Assembly (NCBI GenBank): GCA_014360015.1
Contig: JACIYJ010000002.1
Span: forward strand, 248,001 to 312,000
Direction of reading: 5' to 3'
Length of the DNA stretch: 64,000 nt
Origin: Candidatus Aminicenantota bacterium
GTDB lineage: Bacteria > Acidobacteriota > Aminicenantia > Aminicenantales > Saccharicenantaceae
Shown: one piece after another, positions 8,205-17,413 of the stretch
Numbering within the stretch: position 1 is the first letter of the stretch
How the letters are laid out: every line of letters begins with the position of its first letter
Translations under genes and position numbers: made by a program
The notes under the pieces: generated by a model
Seen by the model: the letters and a program-made list of their open reading frames with translations, nothing else
Databases searched by the model: none
What the model was told of the DNA's origin: nothing

Positions 8205-9547
8205 GGCTGTCCCCTTTCCTGAGCCTTAAAATAAAGTTTAAACATGGTTCCATGACCGGGTTTACTCTGGACTTCTATTTTCCCCCCACACATTTCCATC
8301 ACCCTTTTGACGAAAAGAAGTCCCAGCCCGATACCATTTTCTTTGGTAGTATAGAATGGGCTAAACATCTTTTCCAAGCTCTTTTTATCCAGGCCCGGTC
8401 CAGAATCTTTAATGATTATAGTCAACCATTTTTTATTTTTTTTACAGGCCCTGAGGTAAACCCGGCCACCAGGAGGAGTTACATCGAGGGCATTGTCCAG
8501 AAGATTGACCACTGTTTCTTCAAAATAAACCGGGTCGCAGAGAATCAGCGGTGCCTCATCAGCTATCCGGATGGAGATTGTTTTATTTTTAGCCTTAGCT
8601 TTGATATCAGGTCTCTCCAGGATGCCCAGAAGGATAGGTTTAAAATCGATCGGCAGCAGCTCTTTGATTTTTATCTTTAGAAAATGACTTAACTTATAGA
8701 TAATCTCTTCTAAATGCTTGATTTCATCCAGGATTATGTTCAGGTTTCGATAGCATTTTTCTGGATTACAGGGACTTTTCAGTAATTGCTGGGTAAAACC
8801 ACCAATAGCCACGATGGGATTCCTCAGCTGATGAGAAACGAAAGCGGCCATTTCACCCAAAGCAGCCATTTTTTCCATCTCGACCACTTTTTTATAAAGA
8901 TGAGTGGTGTAAATATAATTTCCAGCCAGAAGGGCACACAGACTGGCCAGCTCAATGTCTTTTCTGGTAATGGGAGCATGGGTAATGCCGTTATCAACTA
9001 CAATCTCACCCATTACCTCATCGTGGGCAACGAGGGGCAGGCAGAGGAAACTATCGACCTGAACAAAATCCAGAAAATTAGGATCAACCAGAGGGTCTGA
9101 CTGAGCTTCCGTCACCAGCATAATTTCTTGTTTCTTGGCGGCCAAAGCCGGAAGCAGCAGGTTGTCATCTTCCAGACTGTAAATAAAAGATTTAAGCTTG
9201 GGCTGCAGGCTTTCCATCATTCTGATGACCAAATCACGATTATGTTCAACTATTTCAGCATAACCAAGACCTGGAGAAGAAAGCATCGACCAGATGGCTT
9301 CAGCTTCTTCAGGCGATCGTGGTCCAAGCCACATGGTAGCTTTTAATTTCTCACCATCTTTAAGAAAGAGCATAGCCCGGTTGAAACCTATACCAGCTCC
9401 TGAAGTCAGGGCGGTCAGGATTACCAGGAGATTGTCCTCCAGAGAAAAAGGCTGGAAAAAACTCTGGGCGATTATTGATAACAGGACAAATTCTTTGGGA
9501 GTGTCTGGATTAAAATTAGCCGGTTGAAGCTTGTAACTTTCAATCAT
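8201..9547 (-). CDS. GAF-domain sensor histidine kinase, soluble
   Basis: Two-component sensor kinase, 448 residues, without a transmembrane segment or signal peptide, so it senses a cytosolic cue. A GAF-like domain covers about residues 20-215. The dimerisation/phospho-acceptor helix has H239 in FVSHQLRNP, followed by the ATPase domain with N-box NLLDNALD (about 343), DSGPGLD (about 385) and GIGLGL (about 408). It overlaps glgC upstream and the receiver gene downstream by four bases each, so glgC-kinase-receiver form one translationally coupled block. The ligand of the GAF domain is unknown; a sugar phosphate or nucleotide would fit the context. Confidence 0.93.
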   Translation of the reverse strand: MIESYKLQPANFNPDTPKEFVLLSIIAQSFFQPFSLEDNLLVILTALTSGAGIGFNRAMLFLKDGEKLKATMWLGPRSPEEAEAIWSMLSSPGLGYAEIVEHNRDLVIRMMESLQPKLKSFIYSLEDDNLLLPALAAKKQEIMLVTEAQSDPLVDPNFLDFVQVDSFLCLPLVAHDEVMGEIVVDNGITHAPITRKDIELASLCALLAGNYIYTTHLYKKVVEMEKMAALGEMAAFVSHQLRNPIVAIGGFTQQLLKSPCNPEKCYRNLNIILDEIKHLEEIIYKLSHFLKIKIKELLPIDFKPILLGILERPDIKAKAKNKTISIRIADEAPLILCDPVYFEETVVNLLDNALDVTPPGGRVYLRACKKNKKWLTIIIKDSGPGLDKKSLEKMFSPFYTTKENGIGLGLLFVKRVMEMCGGKIEVQSKPGHGTMFKLYFKAQERGQP

Positions 9548-10728
9548 TCCAGCCTCCAGCCTTTGGGTATGGTTCTGATGCCTTTGGGACTTATCTTGAA
9601 ATAGGCTCTATCTTTTTCCAGGTTAAAGCCCACCGAGAAATTCTCAGGAATGATCACCTTTTTATCAACAATGGTCTTCTTAATCCTGGCCCCCTTCTTG
9701 ATAATCGTGCTCTCGAAAATGATGGATTGTTCTACCATGGCTCCAGGTTCAACAGTGACTCCAGGAGACAAAATGGAATCTTTAATTTTTCCTCCCAGTA
9801 TCTGACAGCCAGAACCGATAATGGTATTGGTAATTTCTCCGCCAGAAAAATAGGAAGATGGATACTGAGGCTTGTAAGTGCGGATGGGCCACTCAGGGTC
9901 GTTTAATTTTATTGGCGGTGATGGCGAGAGAAAGTCCATGTTGGCTTGCCAGTAAGCATCGATTGTCCCGATGTCCTGCCAGTAATCTTCATAGATATAG
10001 GCATAGACTTTGTTTTGCTTGATCAATTCCGGCATAACATCTTTTCCAAAATCGTGTGATGATTTAGAATTCCGAGCATCCCTGATTAGAGCTTTTACCA
10101 GGACAGGAGTGCTGAAAAGATAAACTCCCATCGATATCAGGGATTGTTCCGGAGACCAGGGCAAAGGGGTTGGCTTTTTAGGCTTTTCAGTGAAATTTAC
10201 TATCCGGCAATCTTCATTTATAGAAATTACGCCGAAGCGGTTGGCTTCCTCTGTCGGACAGGTATGAGCCATAACCACTGCTTCTGCTTTTTTCTCTAAG
10301 AAGAATTTTAACAGCTGGCGGTAATCAGCCCGGTAAACGTGATCACCTGAGAGCACCAGGATAACATCAGGATTTTCCTGCTGGATGGTGTAAATATTCT
10401 GGAAAACCGCATCAGCCGTTCCTTCATACCAGTGTTCGCTGAGCCGGCCCTGAGCCGGAAGAGAAATTATGTATTCATTGCTTTCTGGATGGAATATACT
10501 CCAGCCCTGAAGAATGTGTCTTTCCAGAGAGAGCGATTTATACTGGGTGAGTAAGGCGATCTTCCTGAATCCAGAATTCAGAGAGTTGGACAGGCTGAAA
10601 TCGATTATCCGGTAGCTGCCGGCAAAAGGCACTGAAGGCTTAGCTCGGTCTTTGGTCAGCGGATAAAGTCTCTCCCCTTTTCCGCCACAGAGAATCATCA
10701 CCAGGACTTTTTTATAGAATGTTTCCAT
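9544..10728 (-). CDS. glgC: Glucose-1-phosphate adenylyltransferase (ADP-glucose pyrophosphorylase)
   Basis: Makes ADP-glucose from glucose-1-phosphate and ATP, the committed step of bacterial glycogen synthesis. The 394 residues begin with the nucleotidyltransferase loop GGKGERLYPLTKDRAKPSVP (15-34). Further family motifs are WYEGTADAVFQNIY, LSGDHVYRADY and FTEKP, and the C-terminal third is a left-handed beta-helix with hexapeptide repeats (about 290-370). The start overlaps the 3' end of the branching-enzyme gene by 17 bases and its stop overlaps the kinase start, showing tight coupling. Length and motifs are normal; the allosteric type cannot be told from sequence. Confidence 0.96.
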   Translation of the reverse strand: METFYKKVLVMILCGGKGERLYPLTKDRAKPSVPFAGSYRIIDFSLSNSLNSGFRKIALLTQYKSLSLERHILQGWSIFHPESNEYIISLPAQGRLSEHWYEGTADAVFQNIYTIQQENPDVILVLSGDHVYRADYRQLLKFFLEKKAEAVVMAHTCPTEEANRFGVISINEDCRIVNFTEKPKKPTPLPWSPEQSLISMGVYLFSTPVLVKALIRDARNSKSSHDFGKDVMPELIKQNKVYAYIYEDYWQDIGTIDAYWQANMDFLSPSPPIKLNDPEWPIRTYKPQYPSSYFSGGEITNTIIGSGCQILGGKIKDSILSPGVTVEPGAMVEQSIIFESTIIKKGARIKKTIVDKKVIIPENFSVGFNLEKDRAYFKISPKGIRTIPKGWRLE

Positions 10729-12397
10729 CTGGCAGAATGATCTCCTTAAAGATTGAGTCTTCAGCTTCTATTTTATCAAGGAAAAACTCTTCTTCCTTAG
10801 AAATATCCGAACCTTTTTCTATCAGCTGAAGAATTCTCATAGCCCGTTCAAAATGCAGGCTGGCTCTGGCTTCAGCATAATCCCTGGCCGTCATGGTCGA
10901 GATGAGAAAGGGCCAATCAGAGCTTTCCAGCAAAAATTTCTCCTGGCAGAAGAGCTTGAGCAATCTGGGATTGATTTTTTTTAGAGCGGATTTATCCGAC
11001 ATCAAAGGTAAACATCTTTTTTCCAGCTCATAAATCCTGGTCCAGATCCAGGATGTTTCATCATTCAACCAGATCCAATGAAAACCACCTTCTCCCCAGG
11101 AACCTTCAGGCAGTGAAACTATCATCTTAGCTGGGATTTCTTCAAGACAGTTGGAAGCCGCAGCCGGTTTAACCTGAGAATCGGGAAGAGAGAGTTTTTT
11201 TATCACCCGGTATAGCCATTCTGGCCCTTCAAACCACCAGTGACCAAAAAGCTCAGTATCATATAGAGAGGTAATCAGGCCCTGCTCGTGATCTTTCAGG
11301 GTCTGATTAAGGAGCCAGACAAAGTGGTTGGCATGTTCTTCGATTCTTTCAGTAGCCTTCTGGTAATCATAAGGAAGTTTATCAGACAGATCTGAAGTAG
11401 AGGAAGTAATCTTCCAGTAGCGCAGCCCCCCTGGAAAATGCTTCTTGTGGAATTCAAGATAATTACCGTCACCCGGATAACCAGAAGATCGGCTCCAAAC
11501 CTGTTTGCCAGAAATTTCATCCCTAACCAAAAAGCTGACCTGCGACGGGTACGCCAGATATGGCTGGTAAGGGTCCTGAGGTCGCACCAGCCCTGGTTTA
11601 AATTTTTCCTTATACCTTTCCCAGAGATAACGAAGAGCTGGAAATTTTTCCAGATAAACTCCTTTAGCTTCTCCGCCTTTGAGGAGATGGGAATCGACAA
11701 AGAAATAGGCCAGATTCTCCTGACCGAGGATTTCATCCACACCTTTTCTCTGGTATGGAGCTTCTTGGCCCAAGGGGGGTTCCCAGGAATATCCGGGTCG
11801 GTAAGCACATTCTGGCAGCCAGAAACCAGCTGGATTTCGTCCGAAATATTTTTTATAAACAAATTTTCCCTGCCGGACCTGATGTTCAACACTTTCGTCT
11901 CTGGAGAGAAGCGGGAGATAGCCATGAGTAGCCGCAGAAGTTATTATTTCTATCGAACCCTGTTCTTGAAAGCAGGAAAAGCCGGCAATCAAGTCAGAAC
12001 GCAATACATCAACAAATAGCCTGAAAATTCGCTCATACCAGTTTCTCCAGAACAGGGCCAGATCAAGAAGTTTTTTTTCACCGATTTGCTGGAAATACAG
12101 ATAATCATTGACCGCTGCTTCCAGTTTCATAGTCAGATAGTCAATAAACCCCTCACGGAACTTTTGACTTTTGAGCTGTTCTACCAGAACCGGGGTAAAG
12201 CTGATGGTCAGTCCTGATTTAAGCCCCTCTTTTTCCAGCCGCCATAGAACCTCAAGCAGCGGTAAATATGCTTCTGCTGCTGCCTCATACAACCAGTCCG
12301 TCCCATGCGGCCAGGTCCCATGGTTCAGGACATACGGTATATGACTGTGGAGGACAAAACAAAAATATTTTTTCTTTGAACCTGATAAATCTATCAT
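10712..12397 (-). CDS. GH57 1,4-alpha-glucan branching enzyme
   Basis: Cytosolic enzyme that moves alpha-1,4 chains to alpha-1,6 branch points. The five GH57 blocks are readable: LHSHIPYV near 16-23, AATHGYLPLL near 155, FWLPECAY with nucleophile E196, and SLYDTELFGHWWFEGPEWL with acid/base D380. The motif forms match the Thermus/Thermococcus branching-enzyme subgroup rather than GH57 amylases. Length 561 fits that group. There is no signal peptide. An extended -10 element lies about 40 bases upstream (12433-12441), so this gene, glgC, the two-component pair and galT can be transcribed separately from the genes before it. Confidence 0.9.
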   Translation of the reverse strand: MIDLSGSKKKYFCFVLHSHIPYVLNHGTWPHGTDWLYEAAAEAYLPLLEVLWRLEKEGLKSGLTISFTPVLVEQLKSQKFREGFIDYLTMKLEAAVNDYLYFQQIGEKKLLDLALFWRNWYERIFRLFVDVLRSDLIAGFSCFQEQGSIEIITSAATHGYLPLLSRDESVEHQVRQGKFVYKKYFGRNPAGFWLPECAYRPGYSWEPPLGQEAPYQRKGVDEILGQENLAYFFVDSHLLKGGEAKGVYLEKFPALRYLWERYKEKFKPGLVRPQDPYQPYLAYPSQVSFLVRDEISGKQVWSRSSGYPGDGNYLEFHKKHFPGGLRYWKITSSTSDLSDKLPYDYQKATERIEEHANHFVWLLNQTLKDHEQGLITSLYDTELFGHWWFEGPEWLYRVIKKLSLPDSQVKPAAASNCLEEIPAKMIVSLPEGSWGEGGFHWIWLNDETSWIWTRIYELEKRCLPLMSDKSALKKINPRLLKLFCQEKFLLESSDWPFLISTMTARDYAEARASLHFERAMRILQLIEKGSDISKEEEFFLDKIEAEDSIFKEIILPDGNIL

Positions 12398-12432
12398 CTG
12401 ATTTCCCGTAACTTTTTTATAAACCTGGTTGA

Positions 12433-12441
12433 ATTATATCA
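12433..12441 (-). promoter_or_regulatory. Extended -10 promoter ahead of the branching enzyme gene
   Basis: TGA followed by TATAAT on the minus strand, 36 bases before the start codon. No good -35 is visible, which is usual for extended -10 promoters. It would give a second transcription unit inside the glucan operon. Confidence 0.5.
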
Positions 12442-12504
12442 TAAAGCAGATTTTGAGAAATCTTTTTGAGGCAGGAGCAAAATTTCTGAGTTTAAGGCCA
12501 CGAC

Positions 12505-14469
12505 TTAACTGCGATGACTCAGCATGGTCAATATAATTTTCCTTTCTCCTGGGACCAGTCTCAACCGCCAGACTGGATGAAAACTGATGCCCTGAGTGAT
12601 GATTTCAAAATCTTTTTCTGATTGAGAAACAGTTTTTACCGGAAAATCCCAGATAGCTTCAGCTTCTGGCGTTTCCAGGATTAATTGACCGTTGAAGAAT
12701 TCTACCCAACTCTGACCGAACCTGTATTCATTCTCAAAAAAAGCCAGGTTCCATTCTGAAGTAAAGGTCAACTCCACTTCTCTATTTTCCAGATTTTCTA
12801 TTTCATAGACAAAGAGCAAGGAATTTTGTCCCGGTCTGATTCGTTTTCTGAGGTTAAAAAGATGACTGCCCGAAACCAAATTTACTGTAGCCTGACGCTC
12901 CAGCACCAGGGTGTCTTCTTCAATCCAGGCAGAGAAATCTTGTTCGATAAAGTTTCCCGGCTGTTGATGATAAATTTGGGCATACTGGTCTCTGGTTGTG
13001 TCTATAGGAAGGAATCTTTCCAGGAACGACAGCCGGCAATAATTATCAAAAAATAACCATGGCTGGGCCTCCATAGGTAAAACGCGGGTCAGTTCATGGA
13101 TCGATTTACCCTGGTTGTTTTCGCCATCCGAAGTTGGATAAAGATGATAGAATTCCTGACGCCTGGTTAGAACATCGGTCAGATTGATTCCCTGGTAACG
13201 ATAATCGATTTCGGTTATGGCTCCGCCAGAAGAAGGTTTTACCCAGACAAAGAAAGCCGGAGTTTTTAGGATGAACTCATCCTGCCCATCAAGGTCAAAA
13301 TCAATCTTTTCCCAACCGCTCAGAAAGGGCAGTTTGAGTTCGGCCGAGATGAGTTTCTGATAGACGGCTCTTCGAAGATGAGGCAGGTAAAGCCCCCCAA
13401 ACACCCCATGCCAGTAAGCATCGTTACACTGAGCCTGGTAGAGTTCTTTCCTGGCTTCCAAATTATCGCTCTGGCTGACTTCGGCTGAGACCTGGAGCTG
13501 TCGACAGCGAAGATGGTGGCTTTCGTAATACTTAAGAGAAAAATCCCGGAACTGCCCGCCCCTCAGGAATCGCCGGGCTTTGGCTGGGAAGTTCGATTTC
13601 AGCTGGATGAATTCTTTCTGTTCTGCTGGTGGTAAAACCCATTCCATCATTTCTTCATAAGAAGCTGGTGGTAAATAGACCCGACCGAGAGCTGGTCTCT
13701 GGTGTAGATATTCAGAGAAAGTCAGCATTTCTATCTGCCTGTCTTCGATAAATTCCAGAAAATGCTCCAACCAGCCTTCTTCGTAAACCCATTTTTTGGT
13801 CCCCGGCCAGAGTCCGAATTTCTCACCGTCATCACCGATGATGGCTGTATCATTTCCAGAATCGAGTATTTTTTGAAAATATTCCTCAAGTTCTTTAAAA
13901 GACCTGAACGGGATCAGATAGCGCAAGGTCTTGTCGATCGGAAAAACTCTTAAAGTTAAACCCTCATCTTCTGTTACATAATAACCATGGATGTTTTTAA
14001 CACCGGCGTAATGAAAATGCTCTTCATCCAAAAGAGTGTAGCTAAAACCGACTCGCTGTAGGAAGCTGGCTAAGTGCGGCTCCCAGACACGTTCTGCCAG
14101 CCACAGACCCGTTGGTCTGACCTGAAAATGTTCCTGAAGAAAATCGTTCATCAGACTTACCTGGGCAAACCGGTCTCTTTCGGGTATTTGAGTTAGAATG
14201 GGTTCATAAAAACCGCCTCCCAGGAGCTCTACCTGACCCGAGTTCACCATCTTTTTTATTAGCTCGAGGGCTTCCGGTTTTTGTTTTTCCAGAAATTCCC
14301 AGAGAAAGCCGGAAAAATGCAGGGCAAATTTAAAGCTGGGGAATCGACTGACTGTGACTAAGAATGGCCAGTAAGCTTGGTCAAAAGCCAACTTATAAAT
14401 TTCAGGGAAATTTCCCAAAGGCTGATGGTTGTGTACCCCGAAAAGAAATTTCAATTTTCCCATCTTCAC
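12505..14469 (-). CDS. GH57 4-alpha-glucanotransferase / alpha-amylase with DUF1925-DUF1926-type C-terminus
   Basis: Closely follows the plan of Thermococcus litoralis 4-alpha-glucanotransferase, which disproportionates alpha-1,4-glucans. The 654 residues (TLGT is 659) contain GVHNHQP (11-17), LGGGFYEPIL (83-92), GLWLAERVWEP with nucleophile E126, and IIGDDGEKFGLWP with acid/base D214. The C-terminal half (about 300-654) is the beta-sandwich region typical of DUF1925/DUF1926 proteins. No signal peptide is present, so it acts on internal polymer. It starts two bases after the stop of the preceding GH57 gene. Hydrolysis versus transfer cannot be told apart by sequence. Confidence 0.9.
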   Translation of the reverse strand: MKMGKLKFLFGVHNHQPLGNFPEIYKLAFDQAYWPFLVTVSRFPSFKFALHFSGFLWEFLEKQKPEALELIKKMVNSGQVELLGGGFYEPILTQIPERDRFAQVSLMNDFLQEHFQVRPTGLWLAERVWEPHLASFLQRVGFSYTLLDEEHFHYAGVKNIHGYYVTEDEGLTLRVFPIDKTLRYLIPFRSFKELEEYFQKILDSGNDTAIIGDDGEKFGLWPGTKKWVYEEGWLEHFLEFIEDRQIEMLTFSEYLHQRPALGRVYLPPASYEEMMEWVLPPAEQKEFIQLKSNFPAKARRFLRGGQFRDFSLKYYESHHLRCRQLQVSAEVSQSDNLEARKELYQAQCNDAYWHGVFGGLYLPHLRRAVYQKLISAELKLPFLSGWEKIDFDLDGQDEFILKTPAFFVWVKPSSGGAITEIDYRYQGINLTDVLTRRQEFYHLYPTSDGENNQGKSIHELTRVLPMEAQPWLFFDNYCRLSFLERFLPIDTTRDQYAQIYHQQPGNFIEQDFSAWIEEDTLVLERQATVNLVSGSHLFNLRKRIRPGQNSLLFVYEIENLENREVELTFTSEWNLAFFENEYRFGQSWVEFFNGQLILETPEAEAIWDFPVKTVSQSEKDFEIITQGISFHPVWRLRLVPGERKIILTMLSHRS

Positions 14470-14471
14470 TC

Positions 14472-15788
14472 CTAAGATCTAGTCGCTTTCTTAAGGTAGG
14501 AAGAGAATAAAAGGGCAAATTCTTTTTCTTCAGTCTCACCGGCCCACCAGAACCAATCAGAGCCCTCAGCTACAGCCAGGAATCGGGAAAAAGGATATTT
14601 CTGTCTGTGTTCAGAAAGTTGCTTCCAGAGTGTAACTTTGTCCGGATGGCCAACCCACTTAAAAAAACTGCTCATCCAGGTTCCGGCTAACAAATTCAGA
14701 TTGTTCTGTGATTTATGGGTTTTAAAATATTCGGAAGGAAGGACAGGTTGAAAACGGCCACTCCTTTTAATTTGTTCAAACAACAACTGGAGGAAATCGA
14801 GACCGTTGTTAGGATAAGAACCCCAGGGGTTCTCTCCATCCAGAATAATAGAACAGATGGCTTCGTCCGGAACTTTTTCGGCTCGATGCTCAAGTTTTCT
14901 CAGGAAATCAGAAACAGCTTGAGCTGCTGGCCAGCGGTGGTATTCAAAGCCTATCAGGTCTGATAACTCTCTATCTCTAAAAAGGATGTTGACTCCAGCG
15001 CATTCGTATGGCTGATAAAGAAGACCGGGGTCGGGCCTGTGGTCAAGGCTTTTCCAAAGAAGATGCTCGTCGGTGAAGGTCAGAGTAAAACCAGCTTCGG
15101 CCATCTGCTGGCAGGCAGCCTGACTGAGTGCACCTTCCGAAGGCCATAAACCCGAAGGAGTAAAACCAAAGAGGCGGTAAAAATACTCTTTTCCTTCAGT
15201 CAAATGCCAGACGGCATCTTCAGGAAACTGGAAATCAGGTAGTTCAGGAGCTTCATTTCTGGCCTGGCTCAAATCGATCAACAGAGGAAGAAGCGGATGA
15301 TAATAGGGAGAAATTGTTAATTCCAGCAGGTTTTTATTTTTAAGTTGCTTGAAGTAATCAAAGATTCCAGCAAAAATCTTTTTTCGCAAATGTAAAAGTT
15401 CTTCCCGGCTTTTTTCTTCGGGTCGGTCCAGGGGAGAATAGAAAGAAGCCAGGATCGATTGTTGTAATTCTGAGGCGGAGTTAGCCGAGCGACCTTGGGG
15501 GAAAAATCTTTTGAGTTTGAGGATCTCATCTTCAGTCAGCTGGTCGTCTGGTTTCTGCAAGGCTAAAAGAACGCGGTCAATAGCCTTGTTTTCAGCATAG
15601 TCGTTTATCTGTTCGAGCAGGCAGGGTACCAAATTTATGGTGCAAGGAAATTCCTTTTCCTCTATTATTCTAAGCATCGGCCAGTAATTTTTAGTGGTGT
15701 GATAATTTACCCAGGGCAGGAGGTATTCGCCTGATTCCGGATGACGATAAATCGGTTGATGAAAATGCCAGACAAAATTCAGGTACAT
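14472..15788 (-). CDS. GH57 alpha-amylase/amylopullulanase-like protein
   Basis: Third GH57 member in the operon, 438 residues, from a different subgroup. Motifs: WHFHQPIY (7-14), SPYYHPLLPLL near 160-170, GLWPSEGAL with nucleophile E218, and ILDGENPWGSY with acid/base D317. The forms PSEGA and LDGENPW are those of amylopullulanase-like catalytic domains, but the long C-terminal domains of secreted amylopullulanases are absent and there is no signal peptide. A cytosolic role in trimming or debranching glycogen fits, since no GH13 debranching enzyme is present nearby. It begins one base after the M28 peptidase gene ends. Confidence 0.85.
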   Translation of the reverse strand: MYLNFVWHFHQPIYRHPESGEYLLPWVNYHTTKNYWPMLRIIEEKEFPCTINLVPCLLEQINDYAENKAIDRVLLALQKPDDQLTEDEILKLKRFFPQGRSANSASELQQSILASFYSPLDRPEEKSREELLHLRKKIFAGIFDYFKQLKNKNLLELTISPYYHPLLPLLIDLSQARNEAPELPDFQFPEDAVWHLTEGKEYFYRLFGFTPSGLWPSEGALSQAACQQMAEAGFTLTFTDEHLLWKSLDHRPDPGLLYQPYECAGVNILFRDRELSDLIGFEYHRWPAAQAVSDFLRKLEHRAEKVPDEAICSIILDGENPWGSYPNNGLDFLQLLFEQIKRSGRFQPVLPSEYFKTHKSQNNLNLLAGTWMSSFFKWVGHPDKVTLWKQLSEHRQKYPFSRFLAVAEGSDWFWWAGETEEKEFALLFSSYLKKATRS

Positions 15789-15789
15789 T

Positions 15790-17229
15790 TCAGAGTCCTT
15801 CTTGGGCTAAAAAATAAACCACGATGGCCAGAATTATGGCCTGAAATTCCAGCTCTCTTGGATGAACCGCAGACGGTACATCCAGGGCTGAATGGTGGTA
15901 GTCAAAATATCTTTGAGAATCAGGAATAAGACTCCCAGGAATAACGCCCTGTTCAACTAAGGGGCCAATATCCACTCCCCCACCTCCCGTCCTTATCCAG
16001 TTGATGCCGAGCGGCTTAAGTATGTTTTCAATAGTTTTTATTTTATTCAGGACTCTTTCTCCTCCACCAATGGCCAGACCGATCGGGACAAATCCCCCAT
16101 GGTCCTGTTCAATGGCTACCAGATGTTTTTCCTTCTGCCGAGCTTCAGCTCGGACATAGGCCCGGCCGCCAGTTCCACCGAATTCTTCGTCCATGAAAAG
16201 AACTGCTCGTATAGTTCTCTTCGGTCTTAATCCGGATTCTTTGATCAGTCGCAGGGCTTCAATAGCCACGACACAGCCTGAAGCGTCATCGTGAGCTCCA
16301 GGACTCAGGTCCCAGCTGTCGAGGTGGCCGCCGACAAGGATGATTTCCTCTGGCTTTTCAGTTCCAGTCAGCTGACCTATGACATTTGAGGAGATAACCG
16401 GCTCAAGTTGTTGACAATGCATTTTAAGGAATATTCTTAATTCTGGGTCATCTTTCAGCCACCTGCTCAGACGCTCGGCATCGCTGGTAGAAATGGCCGC
16501 AGCTGGAATTTTCGGGTATTGTTCATCATATACCATCAATCCGGTATGGGGATAGTCATCAATTCGGTAAGTAACCGATCTGATGAGCACTGCCCTGGCC
16601 CCGTACCGGGCTGCTTCCGAAGCCCCCCTGAGCCTGAACTGTGCTGCCCGACCGTAAGCGGCAAAGGGCTCGACGATGGTCCTGTCCATCGGCACGTTAA
16701 AAAACACAATTTTGCCTTCTATCGTTTCCTTAAGCTCGCTCAGGCGGTCAAAGGTGTTAACCTCCACAACTCCCGCTTCTATCCCGTTACTCGGGGTACC
16801 GATGCTATTACCCAGAGCACAAATATTTATTCTCCGCTGACCAAATTTCTGGCTTTTGACCAGACCTTTTTCGGCTTTTCCCCTTACCCAGTGATTGACC
16901 TGGACTGGCTCTTTCCAGACTTGATCAAAACCCAGGTCGGACATCAGCCTGACCATCAGTTCCACCGCCCGAGCAGCTTCTGGACTGCCAGTTAACCGGC
17001 TTCCGACCGAAGTCAGGATTTTCAAAAATTCATAAGCTTTTTCCTGACTCAGTCCGAGATTCTTAATAGTCTCAGCCCGGTTTTTAAAGTCTGTCAGGTC
17101 TAAGGCATTTTCCTGAGATAGAAGATAGCCTGAAATTGAAATTAGAAACGAGAACTGAAGGATCAGAAGCAGTAATAACTTTTTTGATAATCGTAACACT
17201 AATTTACTATTAGTCTGGCAGATGTTCAT
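15790..17229 (-). CDS. Secreted M28 family peptidase (carboxypeptidase Q-like) with PA insert
   Basis: Di-zinc exopeptidase exported by an N-terminal signal (hydrophobic residues about 18-36). A PA-type insert lies at about 140-250. The metal ligands are visible: H302 in GGHLDSWD, D314 in GAHDDASG, E348-E349 in MDEEFGG, D376 in EQDHGG and His445/446 in YHHSALD. Total length (479) and order match plasma glutamate carboxypeptidase relatives. The gene is followed after one base by the GH57 genes, an unexpected pairing of an exported peptidase with cytosolic glucan enzymes. Its ATG overlaps the stop of the LigD-like remnant ORF (ATGA). Confidence 0.92.
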   Translation of the reverse strand: MNICQTNSKLVLRLSKKLLLLLILQFSFLISISGYLLSQENALDLTDFKNRAETIKNLGLSQEKAYEFLKILTSVGSRLTGSPEAARAVELMVRLMSDLGFDQVWKEPVQVNHWVRGKAEKGLVKSQKFGQRRINICALGNSIGTPSNGIEAGVVEVNTFDRLSELKETIEGKIVFFNVPMDRTIVEPFAAYGRAAQFRLRGASEAARYGARAVLIRSVTYRIDDYPHTGLMVYDEQYPKIPAAAISTSDAERLSRWLKDDPELRIFLKMHCQQLEPVISSNVIGQLTGTEKPEEIILVGGHLDSWDLSPGAHDDASGCVVAIEALRLIKESGLRPKRTIRAVLFMDEEFGGTGGRAYVRAEARQKEKHLVAIEQDHGGFVPIGLAIGGGERVLNKIKTIENILKPLGINWIRTGGGGVDIGPLVEQGVIPGSLIPDSQRYFDYHHSALDVPSAVHPRELEFQAIILAIVVYFLAQEGL

Positions 17230-17384
17230 TTTTTTATCCTGTTTTTCCCGCTCTTTGGGCAGGGTCCAGCTTTTAAAACTCCATCTTCTTCCAGCCTCAA
17301 GTCATAATGCAGATGAGAAACATAATGTTTCTGGATGACATAGAGGAGCTTTCGACCGGAACTAACTTTATTTTTTTTGATCAC
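17226..17384 (-). pseudogene. Remnant of a LigD-type DNA 3'-phosphoesterase domain
   Basis: A short open frame (52 codons from GTG 17384; the frame is open for ten more codons upstream). It contains [20 protein letters not shown] followed by [10 protein letters not shown]. This is the hallmark N-terminal part of the LigD phosphoesterase domain (family pattern FVVQKH....LHYDFRLE.DGVLKSWAVPKG), including the two His and the Asp used for metal and phosphate chemistry. The similarity stops right after the PK, where intact domains run about 100 residues further, and the frame ends in SGKNRIKK at a TGA overlapping the M28 start codon. I read it as a decayed or truncated gene; a translated short leader peptide is possible but less likely. 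Confidence 0.6.
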
Positions 17385-17413
17385 AGGTCCAACCAGGAAA
17401 TCAGCTCAGAAAT

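Noticed and set aside
11296..11925. A 209-codon open frame on the same strand inside the branching enzyme gene.
   Set aside because: It is a shifted frame within a gene whose correct frame has all GH57 motifs; its translation has no recognisable features.
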